Assembly: GCA_026707735.1 (NCBI GenBank)
Contig: JAPOWH010000002.1
Coordinates: 124,001 to 188,000 of the forward strand
Origin: Gammaproteobacteria bacterium
Lineage (GTDB): Bacteria > Pseudomonadota > Gammaproteobacteria > Pseudomonadales > Azotimanducaceae
Direction of reading: 5' to 3'
DNA: 64,000 nucleotides
Of the stretch, positions 45,812 to 55,950 are shown piece after piece. The notes under the pieces were generated by a model. It was not told the origin of the DNA, searched no databases, and worked only from the letters and a program-made list of their open reading frames with translations. A program made the position numbers and the translations under genes. Positions within the stretch are counted from its first letter, which is position 1. Every line of letters begins with the position of its first letter.

Positions 45812-46498
45812 ATGAAAAAGTCTCTTGGTCTACTAGTCCTGGTATGGTTGTTTGCATGGATGCCTCACGCCAACGCCGAGGAAATCGAAATATCCGCAAA
45901 TGTAACGTTGGCCTCCGACTACTCTTTCAGAGGTTGGTCACAGACAACTCGCGATCCAGCGATCCAAGGTGGGTTCGACATCGAATTCGATGAGGGTTTT
46001 TCCTTAGGCACATGGGCGTCAAATGTAAACTTTGGAGCAAGTACGACGATGGAATGGGACTTGTACGCGGGGTACTCGTCTTCTTTCAACGACGACGTTA
46101 GTTGGAGTGTGTCGTTTATTCGATTTGAGTATCCGAGTGAAGGCGAAGCACTTGACTATATCGAGTTCGGCGGGAGCGTATCCTACATGTCGTTCACAGC
46201 CGGCCTGATGCTGTCTCCATCGTATCTGGGAGAAGACGGACCCTCGTTTCAATATCCCTATGTCGACTACTCGAAGGAATTGAACGACGAAGTCACGCTC
46301 GACCTGCATGCAGGTATCAGCATGGTTGACGAGGACGATTTCTTCGGTGATGGCAATGACAGCTACATCGACTTCAGCGCTTCTCTTACGCGATCATTTC
46401 ATGGAATAGACGTTTCAGCGGCAATAGTCGGGACCAATCTTGACGACAACCCGGACACGGAACCAAGGCTCGTCGTTTCGTTTTCGAAGAGCATGTGA
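45812..46498 (+). CDS. TorF-family putative outer-membrane porin
   Basis: 228 residues from ATG 45812. Signal peptide MKKSLGLLVLVWLFAWMPHANA, cleaved before EE. It then has ANVTLASDYSFRGWSQTTRDPAIQGGFD, the hallmark N-terminal stretch of the family, and alternating beta strands to the end (PRLVVSFSKSM). It is expected to form a small outer-membrane barrel with an unknown solute. The gene stands alone, with gaps of 100 and 250 bases. Confidence 0.85.
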   Translation: MKKSLGLLVLVWLFAWMPHANAEEIEISANVTLASDYSFRGWSQTTRDPAIQGGFDIEFDEGFSLGTWASNVNFGASTTMEWDLYAGYSSSFNDDVSWSVSFIRFEYPSEGEALDYIEFGGSVSYMSFTAGLMLSPSYLGEDGPSFQYPYVDYSKELNDEVTLDLHAGISMVDEDDFFGDGNDSYIDFSASLTRSFHGIDVSAAIVGTNLDDNPDTEPRLVVSFSKSM

Positions 46499-46747
46499 AC
46501 TAGGTCCCGCCTGAGCCTGCCGCTGGTTACCGCAGGTGGATTTGGGGTCGCGGGAGCGCCTAATTCGTCGATCAATCTAGCGGTCGGCTTCGCATAATCG
46601 TTCGTCTGTCGGTTGCACTTTTGAACTGCATTCAAAGCGCAGTGAAGCAATTCCTCTGCGAATTCGAAAGCCACCAGTCAAAAAGGGATTAAGATAGCTT
46701 GACGTACAAAATCGAGGAAGTCGCACTTTGAAAAAGAGTGCTCAAGA

Positions 46748-49700
46748 ATGGAGCTAACCGACAAGTACACCAAGGCGGAAGGCTCGATTTGGATTGGTGG
46801 CGTACAGGCCATCGTCCGTTTGTTGCTTGAGCAGAGCAGAATTGACTCCGAAAACGGTTTTCGAACCGCCGGCTTCGTGAGTGGTTATAGGGGATCTCCT
46901 CTTGGTGGCGTGGACCAGACGCTTCAGAGAGAGATGAAGTTTCTTGAAGCGGCCAACATTCACTTCGAACCCGGGGTCAACGAGGACTTGGCCGCTACTG
47001 CCGTATGGGGTACGCAGCAAACAAACCTATATCCAGATGCCCGCTACGATGGAGTCTTTGGACTGTGGTACGGCAAGTCGCCAGGACTTGATCGTTCGGG
47101 GGATGTGTTCCGGCACGCGAACAATGCTGGCACATCACCACGTGGCGGTGTAGTCGCCATCGTCGGTGACGACCCGGCGTGCAAGTCGTCAACTCTCCCT
47201 TCGGCGAGTGCAGGTGCGCTTCGTGAGTTTCAAGTTCCCATTCTTGTTCCCTCGGATGTCGAGGATCTTATCCGTCTGGGACTCGCAGGATGGGCGCTTT
47301 CGCGCTATTCCGGATGCTGGGCCGCGTTGACGGCCGTAACAGCTGTGATGGACAGTGCTGCCTCGGTTCCCCTTAGCGAATTGAGATCAAACTACGTACG
47401 GCCCTCACACGATTTCGACCCGCACATTCGACTGCTCGATACCCCGCGCGAGCAGGAGTCTCGCATGTTGGAGAAAGTTGCCCTGGCTGCTCGATTCGGG
47501 TCGGCAAACAACATCAATGAGATTGTTGTAGATACGCCGGCACCGCGAATTGCGTTGGTGGGGACGGGCAAGGCCTATACGGATATGCGGCAAGCGCTAC
47601 GAAGTCTCGGCTTTGGTAGCGACGACGCGATTGCCAAAGCAGGGATTCGAGTAGTCAAGATGGGGATGGTCTGGCCTCTTGAAGAGGTTCATCTTCGCGA
47701 AGTCTTGAAGAATGTCGGCAAGATCCTCGTGGTGGAAGGCAAGGGCAATTTCCTAGAGGAAAGCCTCAAGAACGTTCTCTACGGACCAATTGCACCTGAA
47801 ATTCATGGCAAGTCGGATGCAGCCGATAGCTGCCTCTTGCCAACAATTGGCGAGCCAAACAGCGACGACATATTGAAGGCGTTGGTCGGCTACTTGGATC
47901 AGCATGACATATCTTTGCCCACTGCGATTGACTTGGACCTTCGCTACGCTGAGCCTGATATCGAGCCCCCAGAATCGGCGAACGAATCACGCAAGCCGCT
48001 GTTTTGCCCGGGTTGTCCCCATAGCGTTTCCACTCAGATTCCTGACGGAAGCCGAGCATTGGCGGGGATCGGGTGCCACTACATGGTTCAGTGGATGGAT
48101 CGCAACACCTACACCTTCACGCACATGGGCGGAGAGGGAGTCAACTGGATCGGCCAGGCCCCGTTTACTGACGAAAAACACATCTTCGTAAACCTCGGGG
48201 ACGGCACTTACTTTCACTCGGGATTGATGGCCATCCGGGCGGCGGTAGCGGCTGGAGTGAATGTGACGTACAAGTTGCTCTACAACGATGCTGTTGCCAT
48301 GACAGGCGGGCAGCAAGTTGAAGGGAAATTGACGGTCGATGATGTGGTTCGGCAGCTAAGCGCTGAAAACGTGGAGGAAATCCACATCGTGACGGACGAT
48401 CCGGACCGATATGAGGGCAAGCCCTATCGCGTGTCCCATCGCGATGAATTGAACGATGTTCAGGAACGACTGCGAGAAGTGCCAGGATGTTCCATTTTGA
48501 TCTACGATCAAGTTTGCGCGAACGAAGAGCGACGCCGTCGCAAACGTGGGCGAGCGCCAGCCAAGACGAAGCGCGTTGTGATCAACGATGCCGTCTGCGA
48601 AGGTTGCGGAGACTGCACTCGAGCCTCGATGTGCAGCGCGATTGAACCCGTCGTTACGGATTACGGCGTAAAGCGAAGAATCAATCAAACAGCGTGCAAC
48701 CAGGACATGAGCTGCATGAAAGGCTACTGTCCCGCAATGATGGAAATCGACGCGGACATCCTCGCGCCAAAGCGCGAACCCGTCGACTTAGGAGAACTAC
48801 CCAATCCCACATGGCCTCTGCCCCAGCAGGCAAACGTTCTTGTTGCCGGCGTTGGCGGAACGGGGATCGTAACTCTTAGCCAAGTGCTCGGAACGGCGGC
48901 ACACATGGAAGGCAAGTACGCCTCAACGTTGGACATGACGGGTCTTGCGCAGAAGGGCGGTGCGGTTTTTGCTCATGTTCGCATTGATACCGAACCGGTA
49001 TTGAGAACGCAAATCCCCATGCGTTCGGCGGATGTGCTCCTTGCCTCTGACGCTGTCACATCCGCGTCAAAGGAATCAGTGGCCCTCTTGAGTCGCGAAC
49101 GCACAAACTGCGTCGTGAATACACACCAGATTCCGACTTCAAAATTCGTTCTGGAGCGCGAGCGGGATTTCCTTGGATCGGACCTGCTTGACAGTTTGAC
49201 CGCATGCACAAGGTCCCTCAAGACAATAGATGCTGATAGGTTGTCTGCCCGTGTGTGTGGCTCGAGCACAACGGCCAATATGGCTCTCCTCGGATTTGCT
49301 TGGCAACAGGGATTTATACCTCTGCAAGCGGAGAGCATCGAGCGAACGCTTGAATTGAATGGAACATTGGTTGAGGACAACATCCTCGCATTTCGGTGCG
49401 GGCGCAAGTTTGCGTTGGATTCTTCCTTTATGGGGTTCGCCGACCAGCCCGACGAGGCAATGTTCCCGCTAAGGAAACGCGGCTTGCAGGAGCTTATTGA
49501 CGATCGAGTTCAAGACCTCACAACGTATCAAGATGCAAAGTACGCGAAAAAGCTGACGGTTTTTGCCGATGCCATGCAGCAGGCAGAAAACAATACTCAG
49601 TCTAAGGGCAACGAACTAGCGACTAGCGCAGTCGAGGTCTATTTCAAGCTTCTCGCTACCAAGGACGAGTACGAAGTGGCTCGTTTACTGACTCACCAAC

Positions 49701-50131
49701 GCTTCAAGAGCTTCCTGTCTCAACGCTTTGTCAACATTCGACGCAAGTCTTTTGCGCTCGCACCTACTTGGTTGCCGGGAACGATGGAATCAAAGGTGCG
49801 ATTCGGCGCCTGGTTGGGAGTTCCTCTCAAGCTTCTATCGAAGTTCAAGTGGCTTAGGGGGACGCCGTTTGATGTCTTCAAGTACTCGTCAGAAAGGAAA
49901 TTCGAACGGTTCCTACGAAGCGATTTCGAAGAGAAAATGCTGAACGTTTGCAAACACTTGAGAGACGACAATCTGCACGTTGCGTTAGAGCTCGTCCAGT
50001 GCTATGGGGAAGTGCGCGGTTTCGGGCATGTAAAGGAAGAATCTTGGGATCGAGTTAGACAGCGGATCGCGGAATTGGACAAGGCATTGGCCATCGTTGA
50101 ATCTCCCAGGGAGTCGCTTGTCGTCGCCTAG
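46748..50131 (+). CDS. Fused indolepyruvate ferredoxin oxidoreductase
   Basis: 1127 residues, the one-polypeptide form found in Proteobacteria. Order: pyrimidine-binding domain (to about 420, with GYRGSPLGGVD and FEPGVNEDLAA), TPP-binding domain (about 430-600, with CPGCPHS and GDGTYFHSG), a 4Fe-4S segment (VCEGCGDC at about 615 and SCMKGYCPAM), the gamma domain (GVGGTGIVTLSQVLG, about 705-900), and a C-terminal DUF of about 220 residues. It decarboxylates aryl-pyruvates (from Trp, Phe, Tyr) to acyl-CoA, reducing ferredoxin. It has its own ATG but no clear ribosome site, and no transporter or ferredoxin gene is directly adjacent. Confidence 0.92.
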   Translation: MELTDKYTKAEGSIWIGGVQAIVRLLLEQSRIDSENGFRTAGFVSGYRGSPLGGVDQTLQREMKFLEAANIHFEPGVNEDLAATAVWGTQQTNLYPDARYDGVFGLWYGKSPGLDRSGDVFRHANNAGTSPRGGVVAIVGDDPACKSSTLPSASAGALREFQVPILVPSDVEDLIRLGLAGWALSRYSGCWAALTAVTAVMDSAASVPLSELRSNYVRPSHDFDPHIRLLDTPREQESRMLEKVALAARFGSANNINEIVVDTPAPRIALVGTGKAYTDMRQALRSLGFGSDDAIAKAGIRVVKMGMVWPLEEVHLREVLKNVGKILVVEGKGNFLEESLKNVLYGPIAPEIHGKSDAADSCLLPTIGEPNSDDILKALVGYLDQHDISLPTAIDLDLRYAEPDIEPPESANESRKPLFCPGCPHSVSTQIPDGSRALAGIGCHYMVQWMDRNTYTFTHMGGEGVNWIGQAPFTDEKHIFVNLGDGTYFHSGLMAIRAAVAAGVNVTYKLLYNDAVAMTGGQQVEGKLTVDDVVRQLSAENVEEIHIVTDDPDRYEGKPYRVSHRDELNDVQERLREVPGCSILIYDQVCANEERRRRKRGRAPAKTKRVVINDAVCEGCGDCTRASMCSAIEPVVTDYGVKRRINQTACNQDMSCMKGYCPAMMEIDADILAPKREPVDLGELPNPTWPLPQQANVLVAGVGGTGIVTLSQVLGTAAHMEGKYASTLDMTGLAQKGGAVFAHVRIDTEPVLRTQIPMRSADVLLASDAVTSASKESVALLSRERTNCVVNTHQIPTSKFVLERERDFLGSDLLDSLTACTRSLKTIDADRLSARVCGSSTTANMALLGFAWQQGFIPLQAESIERTLELNGTLVEDNILAFRCGRKFALDSSFMGFADQPDEAMFPLRKRGLQELIDDRVQDLTTYQDAKYAKKLTVFADAMQQAENNTQSKGNELATSAVEVYFKLLATKDEYEVARLLTHQRFKSFLSQRFVNIRRKSFALAPTWLPGTMESKVRFGAWLGVPLKLLSKFKWLRGTPFDVFKYSSERKFERFLRSDFEEKMLNVCKHLRDDNLHVALELVQCYGEVRGFGHVKEESWDRVRQRIAELDKALAIVESPRESLVVA

Positions 50132-50191
50132 GTTTTAGAAGCTGTTGACTATAATCTGCGCTTCCTACCCAGTTCATTCGCAGAGCCTACA

Positions 50192-50629
50192 TTGTTTCGA
50201 CGTTTCCTGATGGTCTTGGGCATAGCCCTGATGGCTCCCCTCTTGGTTGGAGACGATGCGGAGGAATCTCGCGAGGCTGTTGCTGAACGCCTAAAGCCCT
50301 TTGGTAAATCATGCTTGGAAGGTCAAGATTGCGGTTCAGCGGCTCCCACACCTACCGAGTTCGGCGTTGGATTGTCCGGCAAGGGTGTCTATGACAAGTA
50401 TTGCTCTGCTTGCCATGAAACCGGGCTCAACGAAGCTCCGCTAGTTGCAAGCGATGCTTGGGACGAGCGAATAGCAAAAGGCGAAGCTGTCGTATTTGCA
50501 AACACAAAGAAAGGCTTCAATGAATACATGCCACCGAAGGGCAATTGCTTGGATTGCACGGATGACGAATTGAGAGCCGCTATTGACTACATGGTGACTG
50601 GGGACGAAGAAGGAAAGGCGTTTCCATAG
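50192..50629 (+). CDS. Cytochrome c5-like periplasmic protein
   Basis: 145 residues. TTG 50192 is preferred since it adds the basic FRRF before the signal peptide; ATG 50210 is an alternative. Heme site CSACH (71-75), axial Met113 in YMPPKG, and the extra pair C119/C122 (NCLDC), the disulfide typical of c5. It is a single-heme electron carrier for terminal oxidases. A linker of about 35 residues separates signal and heme domain. The gene lies 60 bases after the oxidoreductase gene. Confidence 0.88.
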   Translation: MFRRFLMVLGIALMAPLLVGDDAEESREAVAERLKPFGKSCLEGQDCGSAAPTPTEFGVGLSGKGVYDKYCSACHETGLNEAPLVASDAWDERIAKGEAVVFANTKKGFNEYMPPKGNCLDCTDDELRAAIDYMVTGDEEGKAFP

Positions 50630-50856
50630 ATTCAGAAGCTACGCGGTGACATGACCAATAGTCCGGCGAGATGTAGATTCAGGACCGGCATATCGAATTG
50701 GGATTTGTCTTGGGAACAATCCACTAAGCTTCTCTCAGCCCAGTTGTACTATACCTACTAGACACATCGAGAACTCTGGTTTTGTCTGAATCGACCTTTC
50801 TGCAATGAATTGAGGCTCCAGGCCCATTTCTTGGACACGCAACGCAGGATTCGTAG

Positions 50857-51207
<351 letters not shown>

Positions 51208-51390
51208 AACGTATAGCGGCAAGTACTGTTTCCTTGCGCTAGGCTTGTCATTGTTTCCTGACCTCCCATTCGGCCTAGAGTCCGTTGGGAATTCTGTTAC
51301 GCGCAATTGAGCCTGTGAAGGCGACACTAGCGCTCTAAAGCTAAGCAAACCGAGAATGCACAGGCAAGCATTCCCCCACGTCAATATTCC

Positions 51391-52767
51391 GTGCAAACCG
51401 TGAGATACGTCTCAACACGGGGCGGTAGCGTTCCGGTCTCATTTCGTGATGCCGTAACGCTTGGGCAGGCAAATGATGGCGGATTGTTGATGCCCAATGA
51501 AATCCCGAACGTTGCCGAACGCAATGATTCGTGGCAGAAGCTGGGATTTGCCGACCTAGCTATAGAGATTGCCGGTCTCTACGCTCCTGATATTCCGCGC
51601 GACCAAATGTCGCAACTCATTAACGACGCGTTTTCGTCGTTCTCCTCCCCGGACGTAGTTCCTCTACGTGAATTGAACGATTGCTTTGTCCTGGAACTCT
51701 TTCATGGGCCCACTCTTGCCTTCAAGGACATTGCTTTGCAAGTCTTGGGGCGATTGTTTGAACTGACACTTGAAGAAGACGATTCGTATCTGAATATTCT
51801 GGGAGCGACAAGTGGCGACACGGGAAGCGCCGCGATAGCGGGAGTCAAGGATCGGAAACGGCTCAACATTTTTGTTATGTTTCCGGAGGGTCGCACGTCA
51901 TTGCTGCAGGAGCTGCAAATGACAACAGTTCAATGCTCGAATGCCCATTGCATAGGCATCCGTGGAAGTTTCGACGACTGCCAACGAATCATGAAAGCGA
52001 TATTCGACGATGTAGAGTTCAAGACTCGCTACCGTCTTGGTGCCGTGAATTCCATAAATTGGGCGCGCCTCATGGTTCAGATCGTCTACTACTATTTCGC
52101 GTCGCTAAGGTTCGATGAGCCTGTTTCCTTCTCGGTTCCAACGGGCAATTTCGGAAACATACTGTCGGGGATGATCGCAAAAAGAATGGGAGCACCCATT
52201 GAAACATTCATATTGGGAACCAATGAAAACGACGTACTGTTCAATTTTTTTTGCACGGGTGTTTATGAGCGGGGACAGGTTCATCCAACACTAAGCCCGT
52301 CGATGGATATTCAGGTGGCAAGCAATCTAGAGAGGTACGTATACCTGCAGTTGCGAGGAGACAGTGTTGCGTTGAATCGGTTCATGGACTGCTTTGCAGA
52401 GACAGGTCGTGCCGAACTAGAAGGACAGCATGCGCATGTCGAGAAGGTAACTGCGCGGAGAATCGATACTCGTGAATGCTTGCAGACGATCAGTCAAGTT
52501 TGGCAAGATTCCGGCTATGTTCTCGACCCGCACTCTGCCGTCGGCGTAGCGGCCGCGCGTTCAGTTGGATTGACTTCGCCGACGGTGTGCTTGGCCACGG
52601 CTCATCCTGGAAAATTTCCGGACGCAATTGCACGAGCGACAGGTAGCTCGCCGCCTACTCATCCCTTCTTGCTAGAACTCGATCAAGCAAATGCTCGCAA
52701 GGTGGTTTTACCTCCGAACGAGGCTAACGTGCGCGACTATATCGTGAAAGAACTGAAGACCGCTTAG
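51391..52767 (+). CDS. thrC: Threonine synthase
   Basis: 458 residues from GTG 51391; a second GTG at 51400 (MRYVSTRGG) agrees better with many homologues and may be the real start. PLP lysine K112 in HGPTLAFKDIALQ, phosphate-binding SGDTGSAA, and the NSINWARLMVQIVYY stretch fit the short (bacterial) form of the enzyme. It converts O-phosphohomoserine to threonine in the cytosol. The stop overlaps that of the convergent HAD gene. No homoserine dehydrogenase or kinase is adjacent. Confidence 0.92.
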   Translation: MQTVRYVSTRGGSVPVSFRDAVTLGQANDGGLLMPNEIPNVAERNDSWQKLGFADLAIEIAGLYAPDIPRDQMSQLINDAFSSFSSPDVVPLRELNDCFVLELFHGPTLAFKDIALQVLGRLFELTLEEDDSYLNILGATSGDTGSAAIAGVKDRKRLNIFVMFPEGRTSLLQELQMTTVQCSNAHCIGIRGSFDDCQRIMKAIFDDVEFKTRYRLGAVNSINWARLMVQIVYYYFASLRFDEPVSFSVPTGNFGNILSGMIAKRMGAPIETFILGTNENDVLFNFFCTGVYERGQVHPTLSPSMDIQVASNLERYVYLQLRGDSVALNRFMDCFAETGRAELEGQHAHVEKVTARRIDTRECLQTISQVWQDSGYVLDPHSAVGVAAARSVGLTSPTVCLATAHPGKFPDAIARATGSSPPTHPFLLELDQANARKVVLPPNEANVRDYIVKELKTA

Positions 52768-53471
52768 ACGTCGTTCAGTTCCTCCACTACAGAGGGAACT
52801 TGTCCAAGGTGTTCAACTACTCGCGTGGCGAGCTGGGAGACCTCTCGTTTGCGTCCTCGATCTTGGATTTGCAGCTGAATGGTGTGCATTCCAACGCTAT
52901 TGGCACACTCGATGTCGTCCACAGGATGATCGCCGACGTGCACAGCCTCTTTAGGCAGCGCGCCACTTTGCGAGAGAACAACCATGAACATGCTTGGATT
53001 TGGTTTGGAGGCAAGCACATGGGCGGCGGAAATGGAGATATCGAAGTACTTTCCCAATGGTGACTTGTTCACATCCGAGGTACCGTTTGTGATTGAAGCA
53101 AGAACATACTTTTGACCCAACGTCGCCAGCACCTCCTCAGCGCCGTCAAACAATAAAAAACGGTTGCGGCGTCCATGAAAAATTCCAAGTGCAGACACAG
53201 CAAGTTCGTGAGCCGCGACTGGCTCCACCGTGCCATTGGTTAGGATTCGTTCCAGCACGGCTATGCGAACTTTGTTCAAGTCGTACCGAATCTGTGGCCG
53301 TTCCTCCAATATTTGCGAGCGAGTGCTTGAACCGAATTGTCGATACCAATCTTGAAAACCTGGCACACGTTCCTGTAGCCACTGCACCATGTCGGCTTCG
53401 GCTTCCGAAATAATGGGAAGGTTGTCCCAAAGCGTGTCGTCCAAGTCGAACGTGACAAGCTTGATGGTCAC
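52764..53471 (-). CDS. HAD-family phosphatase, YigB-like
   Basis: 235 residues from GTG 53471, which overlaps the xerC stop (GTGA). Motifs: DLDDT (9-13) nucleophile, SITNGT, and SKPNPSMF with HVGDHPVDDI. The position after xerC is that of yigB in enterobacteria, whose product dephosphorylates an intermediate of riboflavin synthesis and FMN. By position and motif this is the likely counterpart. The first motif has the DxD required for phosphatase action. Confidence 0.87.
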   Translation of the reverse strand: MTIKLVTFDLDDTLWDNLPIISEAEADMVQWLQERVPGFQDWYRQFGSSTRSQILEERPQIRYDLNKVRIAVLERILTNGTVEPVAAHELAVSALGIFHGRRNRFLLFDGAEEVLATLGQKYVLASITNGTSDVNKSPLGKYFDISISAAHVLASKPNPSMFMVVLSQSGALPKEAVHVGDHPVDDIECANSVGMHTIQLQIQDRGRKREVSQLATRVVEHLGQVPSVVEELNDV

Positions 53472-54418
53472 TTGGCTTTGGAGTCTTTGCGATGTGCGCG
53501 GGGATGCGTGCGGTCGTAGACCTTCGCAAGCTGCTGAAAATCAACATGCGTGTAGATCTGTGTAGTATCCAAGCTTTCATGTCCCAAGAGTTCTTGAACT
53601 GCGCGAAGGTCGCTGCTACTCTCCAATAGATGGCTGGCAAAGCAATGTCGCAGTAGGTGGGGATGTACTCCATCGTTGGCCAAGGTTTTCGTTCCAGCTT
53701 TCTTGACGATATCCTGCACGGTTCTTCTTGCGATTCTATTGTTGGTCCGACCTGTGAACACGGGATCCTGTGGCAGACAGCCATCACGCGAGTCGAGCCA
53801 TTGTTTGAGAGCCTCCCGAGCGTGTGTTCCGATGGGTACTAACCGAGTCTTGTTGCCCTTGCCAAGTACAGTTGCCTGACCTGAACGCAAATCGAGATTT
53901 CCGATATCCAGAGCGACAACCTCGGCCAATCTCAGTCCGCTTGAATAGATAAGTTCAAGCAGGGCACGGTTCCGAAGAGCCATTGGCCCGTGTTCCGATT
54001 CGCTAACCAGTCGAGTTGCTGCATCCACATCCAACACATTTGGAAGCTTCCGGGGTGCCTTGGGTGCCTTTACTGGATTGGCTGGATTGTGCTTGATCCT
54101 ACCGTGCCGCACCTGAAAATTCAGGAAGCTTCGTATGGCGGAGAGGTTTTGCGCTATGGAGACTGGCGACAGTTGCAGCTGTCTCAAGTGGAGGACATGA
54201 TCGCGAACATGCCGCACGTCCACGTGTTCTAAGATGGGTGGAGCCGACACGCTGGCAAATCGTGAAATGGATTGGCGATAGGATGTCAGCGTCCTTGGCG
54301 AAAGCCGGCGTTCGACATCCAAGTGGTGCAGAAACTCGCCAACGGCCTCCGACCATGCTTCCGACTGTGTTGATGTCGAATCACCAGTGTTCTGTCGTGA
54401 AGCATCCATGCGAGCCAC
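53468..54418 (-). CDS. xerC: Tyrosine recombinase XerC
   Basis: 316 residues. Catalytic set: R163 (SGLRLAE), K187 (LGKGNK), H254-x2-R257 (HPHLLRHCF), H280 (LLGHESL), Y289 (TQIYTHVD). With XerD it resolves chromosome dimers at dif. Its place between DUF484 and the yigB-like gene confirms it as XerC and not an integrase. The N-terminal region shows the SAM-like helices (GEFLHHLDVERRLSPRTLTSY). A lysine-rich tail of about 10 residues and a longer, polar N-terminus (1-20) make it slightly longer than the enterobacterial protein. Confidence 0.93.
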   Translation of the reverse strand: MARMDASRQNTGDSTSTQSEAWSEAVGEFLHHLDVERRLSPRTLTSYRQSISRFASVSAPPILEHVDVRHVRDHVLHLRQLQLSPVSIAQNLSAIRSFLNFQVRHGRIKHNPANPVKAPKAPRKLPNVLDVDAATRLVSESEHGPMALRNRALLELIYSSGLRLAEVVALDIGNLDLRSGQATVLGKGNKTRLVPIGTHAREALKQWLDSRDGCLPQDPVFTGRTNNRIARRTVQDIVKKAGTKTLANDGVHPHLLRHCFASHLLESSSDLRAVQELLGHESLDTTQIYTHVDFQQLAKVYDRTHPRAHRKDSKAK

Positions 54419-54427
54419 GAACCGAAA

Positions 54428-54991
54428 TCAATGATAGATTTTCGCGACCGTGCGGCCAACAACCCTGCCGAGGAAGTCCAGGAACAAGGTGCTCATATCG
54501 AGCCGGAAGTGCATTGGATCCTCTGACCCAATCGTCAATAAACCTTGGACTCCCGAATCCGCGATGGGCACAAGCGCCACAGAAGTGGGCTCAGTCATGC
54601 TCTTGTTGAAGAGAAGCTCGTATTCGCTTAGACGAATGGTCTCGCACACGGGTTGCACAAGGTCACAGACGCGTCGTTCCATGGGACCAAGTTCCTCAGC
54701 AGAACGTATGTGTTTGTAGGAGTGGCCCAAATTGACATCCCATAGGAACAGGCGAGTCTCATCGATCTCTTTGCGAACAATCAGATCGCAGCCGAGCACT
54801 TCGTCTAGCTGCTCCATATCACAGACATCCATGAGTATGAGAACCAGATCTCGGAGCCAGAGAAACTTCTCTTCGTTTCGCTTGCCTGTTTCGAGAATTG
54901 AGTCAATTTGTCGCTGAATTCGCCTATTGGTTTCTTCAAGAGACGAAATGCGTATGGCGGTAAGTGAGGTCATGGCGTTCAATGCTTCCAA
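54428..54991 (-). CDS. DUF484 family protein
   Basis: 187 residues from the ATG at 54991; a second ATG seven codons in (54973) is possible. A coiled-coil-like start (ISSLEETNRRIQRQIDSILETGKRNEEKFLWLRD is within it) precedes a GAF-like domain with VALVPIADSGVQGLLTIGSEDP. It is the standard neighbour between dapF and xerC in gammaproteobacteria, of unknown function. The N-terminal membrane-targeting region of some relatives is absent. The xerC start is nine bases beyond its stop. Confidence 0.87.
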   Translation of the reverse strand: MEALNAMTSLTAIRISSLEETNRRIQRQIDSILETGKRNEEKFLWLRDLVLILMDVCDMEQLDEVLGCDLIVRKEIDETRLFLWDVNLGHSYKHIRSAEELGPMERRVCDLVQPVCETIRLSEYELLFNKSMTEPTSVALVPIADSGVQGLLTIGSEDPMHFRLDMSTLFLDFLGRVVGRTVAKIYH

Positions 54992-55097
54992 TGCGTTCCA
55001 TCGATACTGTTCGATTGGACTTCTTTGTCCAACCCCACTTATATTCTAAAGAAAATCAAGGAATTGGCGAACTAACAAGCGCGGTATAGATTGCTAG

Positions 55098-55949
55098 CTA
55101 GCCAGACAGCGTTCCTTTAAAGACAAACTCTGGCTGACATTCCAGAACTACGGGTTCCTTGGCACCACGCCACTCAACGTTAACTCTTCCTCCAGGCATA
55201 TGGATAGCCACTCGGTCATCGAACAACCCTGCCAGCCTTCCGGCGACAACGGCGGCGCATGCACCACTTCCGCACGCGAGCGTCTCGCCAACGCCACGTT
55301 CAAATATGCGCAAATGCCCTATTGATCTGTCGCCATGTTGCAGGATCTCCACATTTGTGGAGTTTGGGAACAACTCGTGGCTTTGCAGCGCGATTCCAAG
55401 ACTCTCTAGATCGCATGTCCTGACGTCGTCGACAAACACTACGGCATGGGGATTTCCCAAGGACAGAACATATGCTTCAACCGATCTGTCCATTGGCGAT
55501 GGAAGATAGATTGAGTGCAAGTAATCGTCATTGCTAGATTGATATGGTGCCAGAGCAGTGTGTGGCGTGGGGGGACGCATTTGGACGGCTATCCGCAACG
55601 GATGCATCGATCCCAACCTGCAGCCTACGACACCACCTGGCGTATCCAATGCGACAGTCTCACTGGAGGTCAATTCGAGCGTTCGAGCCATCGCAAAAAC
55701 GGCAGCGCATCCGTTGCCGCATTGTTCTGCAGCGCTCCCGTCGCTGTTGTAGATTTGAAGGGTGAAGTCATGTTCCGTAGCGGTTGGGTGACCAAGCACC
55801 AGCAGCTGATCGAAGCCAATGCCCGTTCGGCGGTCCGACCAATAGCGAATTTTTTCGTTGTTGAACTCCAATCTGGTTGAGGTTGCATCGACCACCATGA
55901 AGTCGTTGCCGCATACATGCATTTTGAAGAATGTGGCAGACTCGTTCAT
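55098..55949 (-). CDS. dapF: Diaminopimelate epimerase
   Basis: 283 residues from ATG 55949, two bases after the lysA stop; TTG at 55958 would overlap lysA. It interconverts LL- and meso-diaminopimelate in lysine and peptidoglycan synthesis. Catalytic cysteines: C77 (EQCGNG) and C226 (LACGSGACAA). NPHAV and FERGVGET are in place. The segment after the first cysteine is odd: CGNGCAAVF instead of the usual CGNGARC(F/V), which loses the conserved Arg of the family signature, and KMHVCGND replaces KMHGLGND. Despite that, length, both cysteines and the lysA neighbour support the assignment. Confidence 0.9.
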   Translation of the reverse strand: MNESATFFKMHVCGNDFMVVDATSTRLEFNNEKIRYWSDRRTGIGFDQLLVLGHPTATEHDFTLQIYNSDGSAAEQCGNGCAAVFAMARTLELTSSETVALDTPGGVVGCRLGSMHPLRIAVQMRPPTPHTALAPYQSSNDDYLHSIYLPSPMDRSVEAYVLSLGNPHAVVFVDDVRTCDLESLGIALQSHELFPNSTNVEILQHGDRSIGHLRIFERGVGETLACGSGACAAVVAGRLAGLFDDRVAIHMPGGRVNVEWRGAKEPVVLECQPEFVFKGTLSG

Positions 55950-55950
55950 T

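Noticed and set aside
53146..53787. A 213-residue minus-strand frame spanning xerC and the HAD gene
   Set aside because: It overlaps two well-supported genes in another frame and shows no domain.
53468..54418. xerC as an island integrase
   Set aside because: Its place between DUF484 and yigB and its full XerC residue set mark it as the housekeeping recombinase.
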